Assembly: GCA_903921605.1 (NCBI GenBank)
Contig: CAIXQV010000602.1
Span: 1-11,645 of the forward strand
Length of the DNA: 11,645 bases
DNA from: an uncultured Planctomycetaceae bacterium
Lineage (GTDB): Bacteria > Planctomycetota > Planctomycetia > Planctomycetales > Planctomycetaceae
Direction of reading: 5' to 3'
The translations under genes were made by a program, and so were the position numbers. The notes beneath the pieces are model-generated. The model saw only the letters and a list, made by a program, of their open reading frames with translations. It did not search any database and was not told the DNA's origin. Below are positions 1 to 8,458 of this stretch, piece after piece (position 1 is the first letter of the stretch; every line of letters begins with the position of its first letter).

Positions 1-85
1 CTGACGGCCCGTGGGTGCCCTCTTCAACGCGATGGGACCGCCGTCGATCGTTCGACTTGTTTTGATGAGATTCGAATGACGTCAT
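1..85 (-). CDS. Possible start of a downstream gene, cut by the window edge
   Basis: On the minus strand an ATG at 85-83 opens a frame that stays open for 28 codons to position 1. It starts 31 nt after the stop codon of the giant gene. A purine-rich GAGGGGG lies just upstream, close to the ATG, and could be a poor Shine-Dalgarno site. An in-frame ATG at 106 is an alternative start. The visible peptide is polar and basic (Arg, His, Ser, Asn), with no hydrophobic export signal so far and no recognisable motif. If real, the gene would be co-transcribed with the giant gene. Twenty-eight open codons can easily occur by chance. Confidence 0.25.
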   Translation of the reverse strand, partial: MTSFESHQNKSNDRRRSHRVEEGTHGPS

Positions 86-116
86 GGCCCCCTCATGTTT
101 CACCATCGAAAAACCA

Positions 117-3100
117 TCATCGTGCTTTTCTTGCCTTGGCAAACTGTTCTTCCAGATCAATGAGAGCCCAGACCTTGAGTCGGTTTTCGCGGCCAAAGCT
201 TGCCAAATACGTTGGATTCTTCGTCCCTTGCAATGGCCTCGAGAAACTCAGACCGATCACCGCACCGTCATGTGCAGTATCGCCCTCTCCGGGCAATGGG
301 ACAGAAAGTGTCGGATCTGCAGAACTCAGGTCATGAATTGCAATCGTGCCGTTCGACTTTCCAATGGCAAGCCAGCGGCCGTCCTCTGAAAGCTTTGCTG
401 TGCGTGTCAGCTCCGGACTCAGCGGGATTCCCCAGACACCATCACTGCGTCTTTTCTTGCCTGCATTCAGATCACCGACAAAGACCCCGACTGCAGTTCG
501 AATGATGACACGAGACATTTGCGAAACGAACTGCACAGTGACCGAATCACCAACGCCTGCAAAACCTTCCTCTGGCAGCGGCATTGAGGCGGTCATGTGC
601 CATTTCTCGTTTCCGTGGCTATACAGCCTCACACTGAAGCCCGAGGTACCATCGCGTCCATGCGCTACCGCCAGAAGAGTCTGATCATCAGGTGAGAACG
701 CCAAAGCAGCGAATCCAGCTCCACCGTCTGATTCCGTGAAAGAACTGCCGTCGATCGTATCCATCGGAGAAAGGACTTCGAATCGCGACAAGTCGGTGGT
801 CCGACAAACGAACAACTTGTGATCCTTTCCACGTTCAGAGATCGCGACCGCCAGTTTGTCGTCTGTGTTTCCAAACGCAATGGCTTTAGCCCGTGTATTG
901 AATCCCTCCGGCATCGAGATTGGCAGACCGTCGAGGGTCTTTGCATCAAACAAGGCGAGCAATTGATTCTGGGAATCACTGCCAACTTCCCGTGTGAAAG
1001 CCAGAATTGGTTTTTGTGCTGAGCGACACCACGCGACTGACGAACTATGAGTCAGATACTTTGGGGGACTATTGTCAAATAAACGATACGCTGAAACGCC
1101 CGGCATCGTCAGCAGTTGATCCTCCATCGTTGAAAAGAGCAAATCCTGTACGGGCTCAGTCAACTCAAACTGCTTTAGCGGTATCGCAGAAAGTGTGTCC
1201 CAGACATCGAGGTAGCCTTTGGAATCCTCCTCACGAAGCGGAGGAAAGGATGCAACAACAGTACTGCCATCGCTGGAGATCTGAAGGGGCACTCGAATAC
1301 CTTCGGAATTCTCCTGTGGGAACTGGTAGTCTGTTGGTATCGTCTGAATAGCTCTGCTGTCTGACATTTGCTCAAGTTGCTGGCGAAACGCATCGAACGC
1401 CTTCTGATCGATTGGTAGTCCGGAATCCGGCGTTCCAAGCCCTTTCAACGCACTGCCCATGAGCTGTCTTACGAATGACCGTTGACTGGAGACAAGTTCT
1501 CGTACAAGACCCTCCGGTGTATTCTCGCGAGCAGAGGATGTGCCGGACGATGTTGAATTTGGCGTTCCTGAGGCAGCAGCTGCAGCAATCGCCTCTGGCA
1601 ATGTCTTTACGCTTTGAAAGTCTTCGACAAGTTCTTGCGACGGTGTCCATGCCGGCTCTCCAACTGACGGCGACCTGGTCGTCGCTTCTCCATTCCTGAC
1701 AATTTGATCCTGGTAAAGACCTCGAATTTGTGAGTTCCTTGCAGTCCCAATACCCGCCAGCAAGTCCTTAAGATTTCGCCGATCACCCATCCGTGGCATT
1801 GTGTCATCCTGATTCTGCATCCGCTGAGCCTGCAGTTCGCGCCGGACAGAATCCTCCTGTCGCAGTCGTTGACTCAACGGATCGCCGCCACTTCGCCCGC
1901 TACCGGGCAATGAAAGCGGCAGTTCCTCAAGAATTCCGGACGATGTACGTTCCTTTACCTCGGCCGTTGTGCGTTGCCGAAGCGTGGCGAGATCCGGCAG
2001 TGGGTTAATCGAAACGGTTCCCGACGCATCAAGTGTTACGAGGCTGTCCGATGCCTCAGAAAAAGCTAGTGCAGAAACTCGTTGATCCTGCCCGGTCAGG
2101 CTCAAGACCTGTCGCGGAGAAACCCCTTTATTCGCAAGATCCCAGACTGAGACCTCGTTGTCCGCATTCACAGTTGCCAACAATTCCTGTTTGCGGTCAA
2201 GTCTCGCCAACTGCGGAACGCCGCGGTGAGCGAAAGAAATTGTTCCCGACGCAGCAGGATCAGGAGAGTCTATCAACCAGACGGATACGGCGGCGAGATC
2301 CGTCCGAGCAACTAACAACCCACCTCGTAGAATGACCTGGCGAACCGGGCTCGCCGTGGTGAATTCGTGCACCTTTTTTAGCTCTGATGATGCTCGATCC
2401 CAGACGGTCACGATGCCTTCAGAGGTGCCCGTGGCAATGCGATCGCCCGTTTCATCAAACGCGACGGCTGTCCCTTGACCGGAGGTGATTGACATTGTCC
2501 CGAGTTCACCAGTCCCGGCAATCCGCAGTACGCCCTCAGCGTCCAGAAAGAGAAGGGTATTGTGTGTCACATACAAACATCTTTTGGCCACAATACTCAG
2601 TAATTGCGTGACCAACCCTGATTCAATGTTTCGAATCTCAACTGACTTCTCGAGGTTTAAAAGAATGCTCATCCCATCCGGAGAAAGTTGAACTTCGCTA
2701 CAGTCCGGTGGAACATCAAACGTCTTCACAAGACCGGACTTCTGGTCATAAACAGAGGCATGTCTAATTCCATTTGAGCCCGTGAACAATGCCACACGAA
2801 CTCCATCGCTGCTGACACTTGAGCCCCGAATGCTCGAACTCACTTCAGTACTTTTCCAGTAGACCTTGTTCTCCGCGTGTTCCGCGCTGACGAATCCTTT
2901 GTCGTCCAGATAGATCGCGCCCGTCCCGTTAGGAAGCAGGCGAGAATCCTTGACAGTCTGCGAGGGGCGACTTGTGAACATTTGCTGCTGCGGCCACTGT
3001 CGTACTTCGCCGCTCTTCAAGGCCGTTATCAGAAACGGCGTCCCTTCAACATAACTTGCGCTGGTGATACCAGGTACGGGAAGTCTACGAAGCCGGGTTC

Positions 3101-6100
3101 CCTTGGCGCTCCACTCTTCTGTGGAATCGATCCCATACAAAAGCAACGTTTCACCCGTCAAGCCGACCGCAATCCTGTTTGCCGCAACTCCCGGTCTGAA
3201 ACTATTTGACTTGCTTAACGATTGAGTACTAAACACCGTCAATTCACCGGAAACCGACAACATTGCCAGATGCAGGCCGTTCGGACTCACGCCACTGGCG
3301 ACAACTTCTGTGTCAACCGCTGAGGTCGCAACAACATCCCCGTCCGCACTGATAATCTCTACTTGCTTTCCAGAGACCACTCCCAGCTGCAATGCACTTG
3401 TCCAGTATAGTGCCGAAACCTTTGCATTGCGTTGGACTGAATGACGCCGCCTGACGAAACCAAATGAGTAAAGATTCCCATTCTTCTCGATGGCATACCA
3501 CTTCCCGGTATTCCCGACAGCCCCAAGCTCTACGCAATCCTCTCTGAATTGTAAACCGTCGCCAGGAGTCCCATCTGATCGAAATCGAACCAACTGTCGC
3601 GTTCCGGCGATAAGCAAATTCCCGTCTGAATCATGGCCAAATGTCCGTGATCCGGGGCCGAGACCGATCTTGCTTGCACCGTTTCTGATTGTTCCATCCA
3701 GACGGAACACAAGGGCTTCTCCCAACTCGTCGCACACAGACAATTGCTGAGTAGTTGACGAAGCACAGAGTGAGACAATGGAACGTCCATGTTTAACGAT
3801 ATCGCGGTGATTCGAAAGGTCCGGCGACCAGCTTCGAACAACTCCATCCCGACCAGACGTCAGAATCTGATTCTGAAGCACTACAATTCCGGAACAACCT
3901 CCCGGATGTCCAGCCTGCGGCATACCTGAGGACTGAACTCCTCGCTCCGCAAACTTCAATGCTCCGTTACTATCGGTGAGCAAGCAACCCGCCGACGTTG
4001 AAAACATCCGTTTGTAGTCCTTATCAACCGCTAACGATTGAACATTGGACAACCTGTCAATTTCAAACAGTCCGCACTTGTCTACCCCAAAATTCAGCGT
4101 CAGAGTGTTGTTGGCTCGGTCCATAGACACTGAACTAACAGGGCCTTCGACTTGTTGTGTTTCAATCCCTGTTGCGGAGATACGTTCAATCTTCCCGGCA
4201 CTGCTCACGGTCACCACGGTTCCTGCATCGTCCGAGAGTTCGGAAAAGACAGCGTCGGTTAATTCAATTGGCCGAGCCTGGCGGGTCCCCAAATCAAGGA
4301 TCACTGCTTTCCCGCCGGCATCTTTAACCAAGGCCAGATTGCCTCCAGAGGAAACAGAAAGTGACTGAGCGTTGGGAACTCCGGTGCTCCATTCCGATGT
4401 CACCAGATTCTCAAGTAATGACACGGTCCCCGCCGCGTCAACCTGAACAAGTGCTCGTTGATCCGGAAGCCATGATCGCACGGCAGCCGAACCGGAGAAG
4501 GCAACTGTCTGCAGACTTTTCTGAGCACGCACTGACCAGACCAATCCCTCGCCAGCCTCGGGTTGTATCCAAAGATACTGCCCATCGTCTGAGATCATGA
4601 CGGTGCTGCCGGGAAGAGGATTCATACCTGCATCGGTATACTTATCATCGGAGAATGCCAGCATGTTGCCGGATTCGGTGATCAACACCGCAGCCCGCTC
4701 AGAAACAGAACCGTGAAGAGATTTGATGTTGGCCACTCGCTCATCGATCACGACCTTATCATCGCGCCCAATACGAAAAACTCTTCCGCCGGAGAGCAGC
4801 ATTGTCGTTTTGCCACAATTGACGATCTGATCTTGATCGGAGGCCTTAAATGAGATGTCATTGACTCTAATATCGCCCGAGGCAGGGCGAACTTTTAAAA
4901 GACGTGTTCCGCAAATCGCCAGCAGATCGCCGTTGTCCGCTCTTCGACAAAACTGAGTCGCTGCCCCAGGAAGATCGACAAGGGCTTTACGAACACGACC
5001 ACCCTGCAACTCAATCAAAGAGACGGACTTCGCCCCGGGAGAAGTCACGGCGCAACTTTGATCGCTGATCCAGGTAAGCAGTTGCACTCCATTTTCGACC
5101 GTGACGGTCGAAAGCAACTTGTAGTCATCGGCGACGGACAGGAATCTGATCAGTTTCGATTCGGACGCGATCGCAAGGATTGATCCAGATGGGTTTAGCC
5201 ATGCTGCTTCTGCTCCCTTGAATGACTCACTGACGGACGTCAGTGCTGACGACGGTCGGGTCCAGCGTCGAAGCATCCCCTGAGCGTCCAGCGAAAGATA
5301 AGTTCTCTCAACGTTCAAAAATCCGACATCCACAATCTGATCCATCGTCGAATGCTGACGGAGCAGTTGACCGCTGACTGCGTCGTAAATATTGGCGGTT
5401 CCTTCCGCAGTGATCGATGCAAATCGCGACCCATCAGGAGAAATATGCAGATGAACAGGACGTGGCAACCCAGAAAGCTCTTTTACAGTTCCCGTGAGAA
5501 GATCGATGGCAAAAACAGACATGTCCGTCGAGGCGACTCCCAATGCCTGGTTTGACGCGAATTCCGCCAATCGAATCTCGCCCGGTAATTTCTCCAGAAC
5601 CGGCGCCGTGTTCTTGATTTGAGTCGGCCAATTGCAGACGGTTCCGTCGCTGGCTCCGGTATAGACAAACTCTCCCGATTTCCCGATTCGAATTTGGGTG
5701 ACGCCGGAGGCATGCTGCCCCAGCATGATCAGCTCAGACTTTTCTCGAAATAGCCACAGCGACACTTTGCCTGAGGCGTGACCAAAGGCAACCAGATTAC
5801 GTCGAAAGTCCATTGCTACGCAGGTGACGTCTTTATCATCCGATTGGCGCGTCGCAATTGCTTCACCGTTGGACAAATCGACGACAAGCTGTTTCCCCGA
5901 CTGAAAAACGACAGCCAAAGCCGCAGCGACTGGATCACTCGCGGACGCCACAACGGCTTCGCCAGAAAACTTCGCTAGAATCTGGCTCTCACCGGTGTCC
6001 CAGATTCCGGCGTTTCCTTGTTTATCAAGAGTTGCCAGCATTCCATCGGAGGAACACTTAAGTTGACTCATTGCTGTTCCGCCCGTGGCAATCAGCTTCT

Positions 6101-7469
6101 TGAGACCGGTTGCTTCCTGAATTTCGACCTGACCACTTTCGCTCCCGATGATCACCGAGTCCCCATCCGTATACTCCACCGCTGTGATGCGTTTGAGACT
6201 TGTGGTCAATTCCTGCAGAGCGGCATCGCCTGACAATGCAACCGTCGTCAAGCCTCCGTTGGTATCCGGCGCGGCAACTCGCTTCATGTCGCCAGAGACT
6301 GCCATGAGTCCACCGGCAGCGGTAATGCCTTCTATTGTCGTTGACGACGCCAACGGCAGGTTCCAGGCTCGGGTCTCTCCGTCGACTGAAATGGCAAAAA
6401 GTCGCTGAGACTCTTCCTCAAATCTGACGTCCGCAACGGGCTGACGACCTAAGCTCAATTCGTTTGTCCGGCCGCTCGCAACATCCAGCAAAACCACGGT
6501 GCCGGACGAATCGCCTGCGGCGATCAAACTTCCCTTTGTATCTACTGTGAGGCATGTCACGGCCCGGTCACCTAAGGGCATTGTTCGAGCTTTACCGGAA
6601 GCTGTCTCCCAGATCGTCACAATTCCTTTCGCAGTCAGCGCCGTTGCAAAACCTCCGCCGGGACTCACTACCAGATGCTCAAGCTCAGTACCTGATCGTT
6701 CAAACGGGCGAGTACTAGTGCTGTCGTTGACTCGCCAGAATCGCAGTTGGCCATCCGCTCCCACAGTCACCATTTCATCTCGCGTCGGAGAGACAGCCAA
6801 GTCTAAGGTTCCGCCAGGATGTCCCTCGAACCCTCTTAGAAACGAATCTGACGCGATCGACTCTTTCGCGAATTTGTCGAGCCCAAGCGTTGACTGATAC
6901 TTCCAGACCTGGATTTTCCCCGAGGGAAGAATAGCCGTGATTAAAGCTCTGTTTGCATCGAATGTGAGCTTATTGATCTTGTTCTCTGCCGCCGCCAAAG
7001 ACATCAGATTAGTTCGGCGATTAACCTCATACACGCCGAAACGACCATCTCCACGTTCCGCTACTAACAGACGTCCATCCGAAGACAAATCCGCTGCAAT
7101 TCCCTCACCAACGGGCGATGCGGCGATGCCTTCCACAAGTTCGGCTGGAGCTGCAGGGCTTGGTGCCGTGGCTGCTGCGCCGAATAACCCGAGACCACCA
7201 CCGCCAGCAGGTGCCTCAACCTGTGCTGCAGGAGCCTTCGTTGCCGGCGGAGCGGCTGCGGAAGCGGCCACCGCTGGAGGCGTTGGTTCTGCCTTCGGTT
7301 CACTCGGAGGTGCTGCAGGGACTTCGCCGGGCTGCGCAGCGTCGGTGGCTACGCCTCCAGATGGTTTAAGCGGTTGGCTAAAGTCATCACCTCCGCCACC
7401 ACCACAACCAATGATGGCGGCGATGACGAACAACGCCACCATTGCAGAAATTGAAGTTCCTGTCTTCAT
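117..7469 (-). CDS. Giant WD40-type beta-propeller lipoprotein (2450 aa)
   Basis: No enzymatic role can be assigned; the protein looks like an extracytoplasmic interaction scaffold. Residues 1-22 form a lipoprotein signal peptide: Lys2, a hydrophobic core (about 9-20) and a lipobox IIGC with Cys22. A Gly run and a Pro/Ala-rich linker follow (about 23-110). Residues about 111-1830 are repeating WD40-like blades with recurring S-P-D-G-type turns and strands ending in W or near-W (for example 213-253, near 1186 and near 1670). At roughly 42 residues per blade this allows about 40 blades, or five to six propellers (estimate). Residues 1831-2056 are not propeller-like. Residues 2057-2450 resume blades and end in a short charged helix. 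No CXXCH haem motif or protease/kinase signature was noticed. A GTG at 7472 directly precedes the chosen ATG at 7469; the ATG has the better spacing (6 nt) from a weak GGAA. Stop is TGA at 117-119. The family assignment is by pattern; the gene itself is certain. Confidence 0.93.
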   Translation of the reverse strand: MKTGTSISAMVALFVIAAIIGCGGGGGDDFSQPLKPSGGVATDAAQPGEVPAAPPSEPKAEPTPPAVAASAAAPPATKAPAAQVEAPAGGGGLGLFGAAATAPSPAAPAELVEGIAASPVGEGIAADLSSDGRLLVAERGDGRFGVYEVNRRTNLMSLAAAENKINKLTFDANRALITAILPSGKIQVWKYQSTLGLDKFAKESIASDSFLRGFEGHPGGTLDLAVSPTRDEMVTVGADGQLRFWRVNDSTSTRPFERSGTELEHLVVSPGGGFATALTAKGIVTIWETASGKARTMPLGDRAVTCLTVDTKGSLIAAGDSSGTVVLLDVASGRTNELSLGRQPVADVRFEEESQRLFAISVDGETRAWNLPLASSTTIEGITAAGGLMAVSGDMKRVAAPDTNGGLTTVALSGDAALQELTTSLKRITAVEYTDGDSVIIGSESGQVEIQEATGLKKLIATGGTAMSQLKCSSDGMLATLDKQGNAGIWDTGESQILAKFSGEAVVASASDPVAAALAVVFQSGKQLVVDLSNGEAIATRQSDDKDVTCVAMDFRRNLVAFGHASGKVSLWLFREKSELIMLGQHASGVTQIRIGKSGEFVYTGASDGTVCNWPTQIKNTAPVLEKLPGEIRLAEFASNQALGVASTDMSVFAIDLLTGTVKELSGLPRPVHLHISPDGSRFASITAEGTANIYDAVSGQLLRQHSTMDQIVDVGFLNVERTYLSLDAQGMLRRWTRPSSALTSVSESFKGAEAAWLNPSGSILAIASESKLIRFLSVADDYKLLSTVTVENGVQLLTWISDQSCAVTSPGAKSVSLIELQGGRVRKALVDLPGAATQFCRRADNGDLLAICGTRLLKVRPASGDIRVNDISFKASDQDQIVNCGKTTMLLSGGRVFRIGRDDKVVIDERVANIKSLHGSVSERAAVLITESGNMLAFSDDKYTDAGMNPLPGSTVMISDDGQYLWIQPEAGEGLVWSVRAQKSLQTVAFSGSAAVRSWLPDQRALVQVDAAGTVSLLENLVTSEWSTGVPNAQSLSVSSGGNLALVKDAGGKAVILDLGTRQARPIELTDAVFSELSDDAGTVVTVSSAGKIERISATGIETQQVEGPVSSVSMDRANNTLTLNFGVDKCGLFEIDRLSNVQSLAVDKDYKRMFSTSAGCLLTDSNGALKFAERGVQSSGMPQAGHPGGCSGIVVLQNQILTSGRDGVVRSWSPDLSNHRDIVKHGRSIVSLCASSTTQQLSVCDELGEALVFRLDGTIRNGASKIGLGPGSRTFGHDSDGNLLIAGTRQLVRFRSDGTPGDGLQFREDCVELGAVGNTGKWYAIEKNGNLYSFGFVRRRHSVQRNAKVSALYWTSALQLGVVSGKQVEIISADGDVVATSAVDTEVVASGVSPNGLHLAMLSVSGELTVFSTQSLSKSNSFRPGVAANRIAVGLTGETLLLYGIDSTEEWSAKGTRLRRLPVPGITSASYVEGTPFLITALKSGEVRQWPQQQMFTSRPSQTVKDSRLLPNGTGAIYLDDKGFVSAEHAENKVYWKSTEVSSSIRGSSVSSDGVRVALFTGSNGIRHASVYDQKSGLVKTFDVPPDCSEVQLSPDGMSILLNLEKSVEIRNIESGLVTQLLSIVAKRCLYVTHNTLLFLDAEGVLRIAGTGELGTMSITSGQGTAVAFDETGDRIATGTSEGIVTVWDRASSELKKVHEFTTASPVRQVILRGGLLVARTDLAAVSVWLIDSPDPAASGTISFAHRGVPQLARLDRKQELLATVNADNEVSVWDLANKGVSPRQVLSLTGQDQRVSALAFSEASDSLVTLDASGTVSINPLPDLATLRQRTTAEVKERTSSGILEELPLSLPGSGRSGGDPLSQRLRQEDSVRRELQAQRMQNQDDTMPRMGDRRNLKDLLAGIGTARNSQIRGLYQDQIVRNGEATTRSPSVGEPAWTPSQELVEDFQSVKTLPEAIAAAAASGTPNSTSSGTSSARENTPEGLVRELVSSQRSFVRQLMGSALKGLGTPDSGLPIDQKAFDAFRQQLEQMSDSRAIQTIPTDYQFPQENSEGIRVPLQISSDGSTVVASFPPLREEDSKGYLDVWDTLSAIPLKQFELTEPVQDLLFSTMEDQLLTMPGVSAYRLFDNSPPKYLTHSSSVAWCRSAQKPILAFTREVGSDSQNQLLALFDAKTLDGLPISMPEGFNTRAKAIAFGNTDDKLAVAISERGKDHKLFVCRTTDLSRFEVLSPMDTIDGSSFTESDGGAGFAALAFSPDDQTLLAVAHGRDGTSGFSVRLYSHGNEKWHMTASMPLPEEGFAGVGDSVTVQFVSQMSRVIIRTAVGVFVGDLNAGKKRRSDGVWGIPLSPELTRTAKLSEDGRWLAIGKSNGTIAIHDLSSADPTLSVPLPGEGDTAHDGAVIGLSFSRPLQGTKNPTYLASFGRENRLKVWALIDLEEQFAKARKAR
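1302..1979 (-). other. Non-propeller insert inside the giant protein (residues 1831-2056)
   Basis: Across about 226 residues the blade pattern stops. The segment is rich in Arg, Gln, Glu, Ser and Thr, has no Cys, and looks partly disordered (Ser/Thr/Gly/Pro tracts, an Ala run) with several likely amphipathic helices (for example R-L-R-Q-E-D-S-V-R-R-E-L and L-V-R-E-L-V-S-S-Q). It separates the long N-terminal propeller array from the C-terminal propeller region. It could be a flexible hinge, a helical docking module or a processing site. The reading frame is open throughout, so it is not a frameshift artefact. No known domain was recognised. Confidence 0.7.
7404..7469 (-). other. Lipoprotein signal peptide of the giant propeller protein
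   Basis: This codes for residues 1-22 of the giant protein. It has a short basic start (MK), a hydrophobic stretch of Ala, Val, Leu, Phe and Ile, and the lipobox I-I-G-C ending at Cys22. The Cys is followed by five Gly and two Asp, then a Pro/Ala-rich spacer, a common layout for lipid-anchored proteins held away from the membrane. Which membrane it is anchored in cannot be read from the sequence. Confidence 0.8.
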
Positions 7470-7481
7470 CACTCGTTCCGT

Positions 7482-7500
7482 TGTATCACAAATGTATCAC
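7482..7500 (-). promoter_or_regulatory. Direct repeat TGTATCAC x2, candidate operator or promoter element of the giant gene
   Basis: TGTATCAC occurs at 7482-7489 and again at 7493-7500, separated by AAA, giving an 11-bp period of about one helical turn. On the minus strand each copy reads GTGATACA; the first half of the TGTGATACA context resembles an extended -10 element. The pair lies 13-31 nt upstream of the giant gene's ATG. A regulator bound here could control the giant gene, but no good -35 is present and the function is inferred only from position and spacing. Confidence 0.35.
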
Positions 7501-7833
7501 TAACAATTCCAAGACCAGAATTTGAGATCTACCGGTCCGTCATTGAACCCATTGACATGAAGTTGCGAGGGCAAACCAACTACGGCTGGTCCGGGAGGCT
7601 AGTGGTTTAACGTTAAGAATTGATGATTTTTCTGAAGGTCACTTCGCAGAGCCTGAATAAAGGAAAATGCTGCCGGCCAAATTTTCTTTCCGTATGCATA
7701 TTCCGTACACCGGCTTCATCAGGAGTTAACAACTGGCAGAGTAGAATCGAACCACTTTGTTCCGTCTGGCCGACTCAATCGCAGAATGCGTTTTGGTAAG
7801 GAAAGCGGTTCGAAGAATTCCAGAGCGTTTCGT

Positions 7834-7860
7834 TGCCAGGGAGGACGCAAAGCCCTGGCA
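7834..7860 (+). promoter_or_regulatory. Hairpin in the leader of the small plus-strand gene
   Basis: TGCCAGGG (7834-7841) and CCCTGGCA (7853-7860) form a perfect 8-bp stem with an 11-nt loop. The stem ends 53 nt before the chosen ATG. No T-tract follows, so a classical intrinsic terminator is unlikely. It could be a leader RNA structure or an operator palindrome; the sequence does not decide which. Confidence 0.4.
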
Positions 7861-7897
7861 TCATTTCGAAACGGCATATTGCAAAAACTCGATCAAC

Positions 7898-7903
7898 AAG
7901 GAG
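7898..7903 (+). promoter_or_regulatory. Ribosome binding site AAGGAG of the small plus-strand gene
   Basis: AAGGAG lies 10 nt before the ATG at 7914. It fixes the start there and argues against an upstream in-frame TTG at 7833, which sits inside a hairpin and has no such site. Confidence 0.75.
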
Positions 7904-7913
7904 TAACTGGCGA

Positions 7914-8411
7914 ATGAATCGTGCCGACGTGATCAGCCTCATCGGAACTGGTGAGGCAAAAGATAGTGAGTATGTTCCCGTGGCTTGTTTGTTGAATAGC
8001 GGTTACGGCTGCCTTGGATATTTCAATCACGCAATCAACGACAAGCTTGAAGAGACTCTGGTCATTCTGAACGCCCAATTGGTGGACCTCAGAGCGGAAG
8101 AAGGACACTCACGTCGCGGCCAGGTTTCCGACTTCAATGACTTCCTTCAGGATGTGGTCGCTCGGCATGTCAGAGCAGAGAGCGAAGCCTTCAGCGACGC
8201 CGACAACAACGAGAACACGATTCCGCTGACGGCAGTGCCGATCAGTGAAATTGCCATTCTTTATCCAGTGGCTCATATCGCGGCCCTGTTAAAGTCCATG
8301 CGAAAGGTGAAGCAGGCCGACGGAGGCCCCCACGACGCAAATGTCCCAACCTTTCTGGACTTCAACAATCGCAGCGTAGTGCTCAAAGTCCTTCGTACTA
8401 AACTCTGGTAG
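7914..8411 (+). CDS. Hypothetical protein (165 aa), not recognised
   Basis: I do not recognise a family. The protein appears soluble: there is no signal peptide and no clear transmembrane segment. Residues 18-62 combine hydrophobic strands and helices with a small Cys/Gly-rich patch (Cys25, Cys33 within a G-Y-G-C-L-G-Y segment), followed by an acidic region rich in Glu and Asp (about 61-101). Residues 103-130 are a mixed hydrophobic stretch ending in a basic S-M-R-K-V-K. The C-terminus is basic and hydrophobic and ends in Lys-Leu-Trp. The start is set by AAGGAG 10 nt upstream. It is divergent from the giant gene and convergent with the LRR gene, so it is probably transcribed alone. Its stop codon TAG lies within a 9-mer that recurs in the nearby inverted repeat. 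The strong ribosome binding site and uninterrupted frame support a real gene. Confidence 0.75.
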   Translation: MNRADVISLIGTGEAKDSEYVPVACLLNSGYGCLGYFNHAINDKLEETLVILNAQLVDLRAEEGHSRRGQVSDFNDFLQDVVARHVRAESEAFSDADNNENTIPLTAVPISEIAILYPVAHIAALLKSMRKVKQADGGPHDANVPTFLDFNNRSVVLKVLRTKLW

Positions 8412-8458
8412 CCGGAGGCGTGTTATACTTCGCTCGGGGCAGAGTGAGATGTTTCCCT

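Larger units (their letters stand above)
7470..7913. other. Divergent intergenic region between the giant gene and the small plus-strand gene
   Basis: This 444-nt gap should contain the promoters of both flanking genes. It holds a TGTATCAC direct repeat next to the giant gene, a 10-bp palindrome TTAACGTTAA at 7607-7616, and an 8-bp hairpin and Shine-Dalgarno site just before the small gene. No convincing paired -35/-10 promoter was found on either strand: a TTGACA at 7552-7557 has no matching -10 at the usual spacing. No tRNA, small RNA or riboswitch was recognised. No open frame in the gap is supported as a gene. Confidence 0.6.

Noticed and set aside
76..85. Palindrome ATGACGTCAT past the giant gene
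   Set aside because: A single 10-bp palindrome with no second copy or supporting context; it overlaps the possible start of another frame.
6937..7503. Open plus-strand frame of 188 codons, rich in Pro, Ala and Ser, opposite the giant gene's N-terminus
   Set aside because: It is the antisense of the Pro/Ala-rich linker and signal peptide. Its composition follows from the GC-rich linker codons, and the minus-strand frame has a signal peptide and lipobox.
7552..7557. TTGACA as a -35 promoter element for the plus strand
   Set aside because: No -10-like hexamer is found at 16-18 nt downstream, and the site is over 350 nt from the next start codon.
7607..7616. Palindrome TTAACGTTAA in the divergent gap
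   Set aside because: It could be a regulator site, but it is isolated, A/T-rich and not placed next to any recognisable promoter, so it is not listed as a regulatory feature.
7833..7913. Upstream TTG start extending the 165-aa protein by 27 residues
   Set aside because: The added residues are basic and low in hydrophobic content, the TTG lies at the edge of a hairpin, and AAGGAG is well placed for the ATG at 7914.
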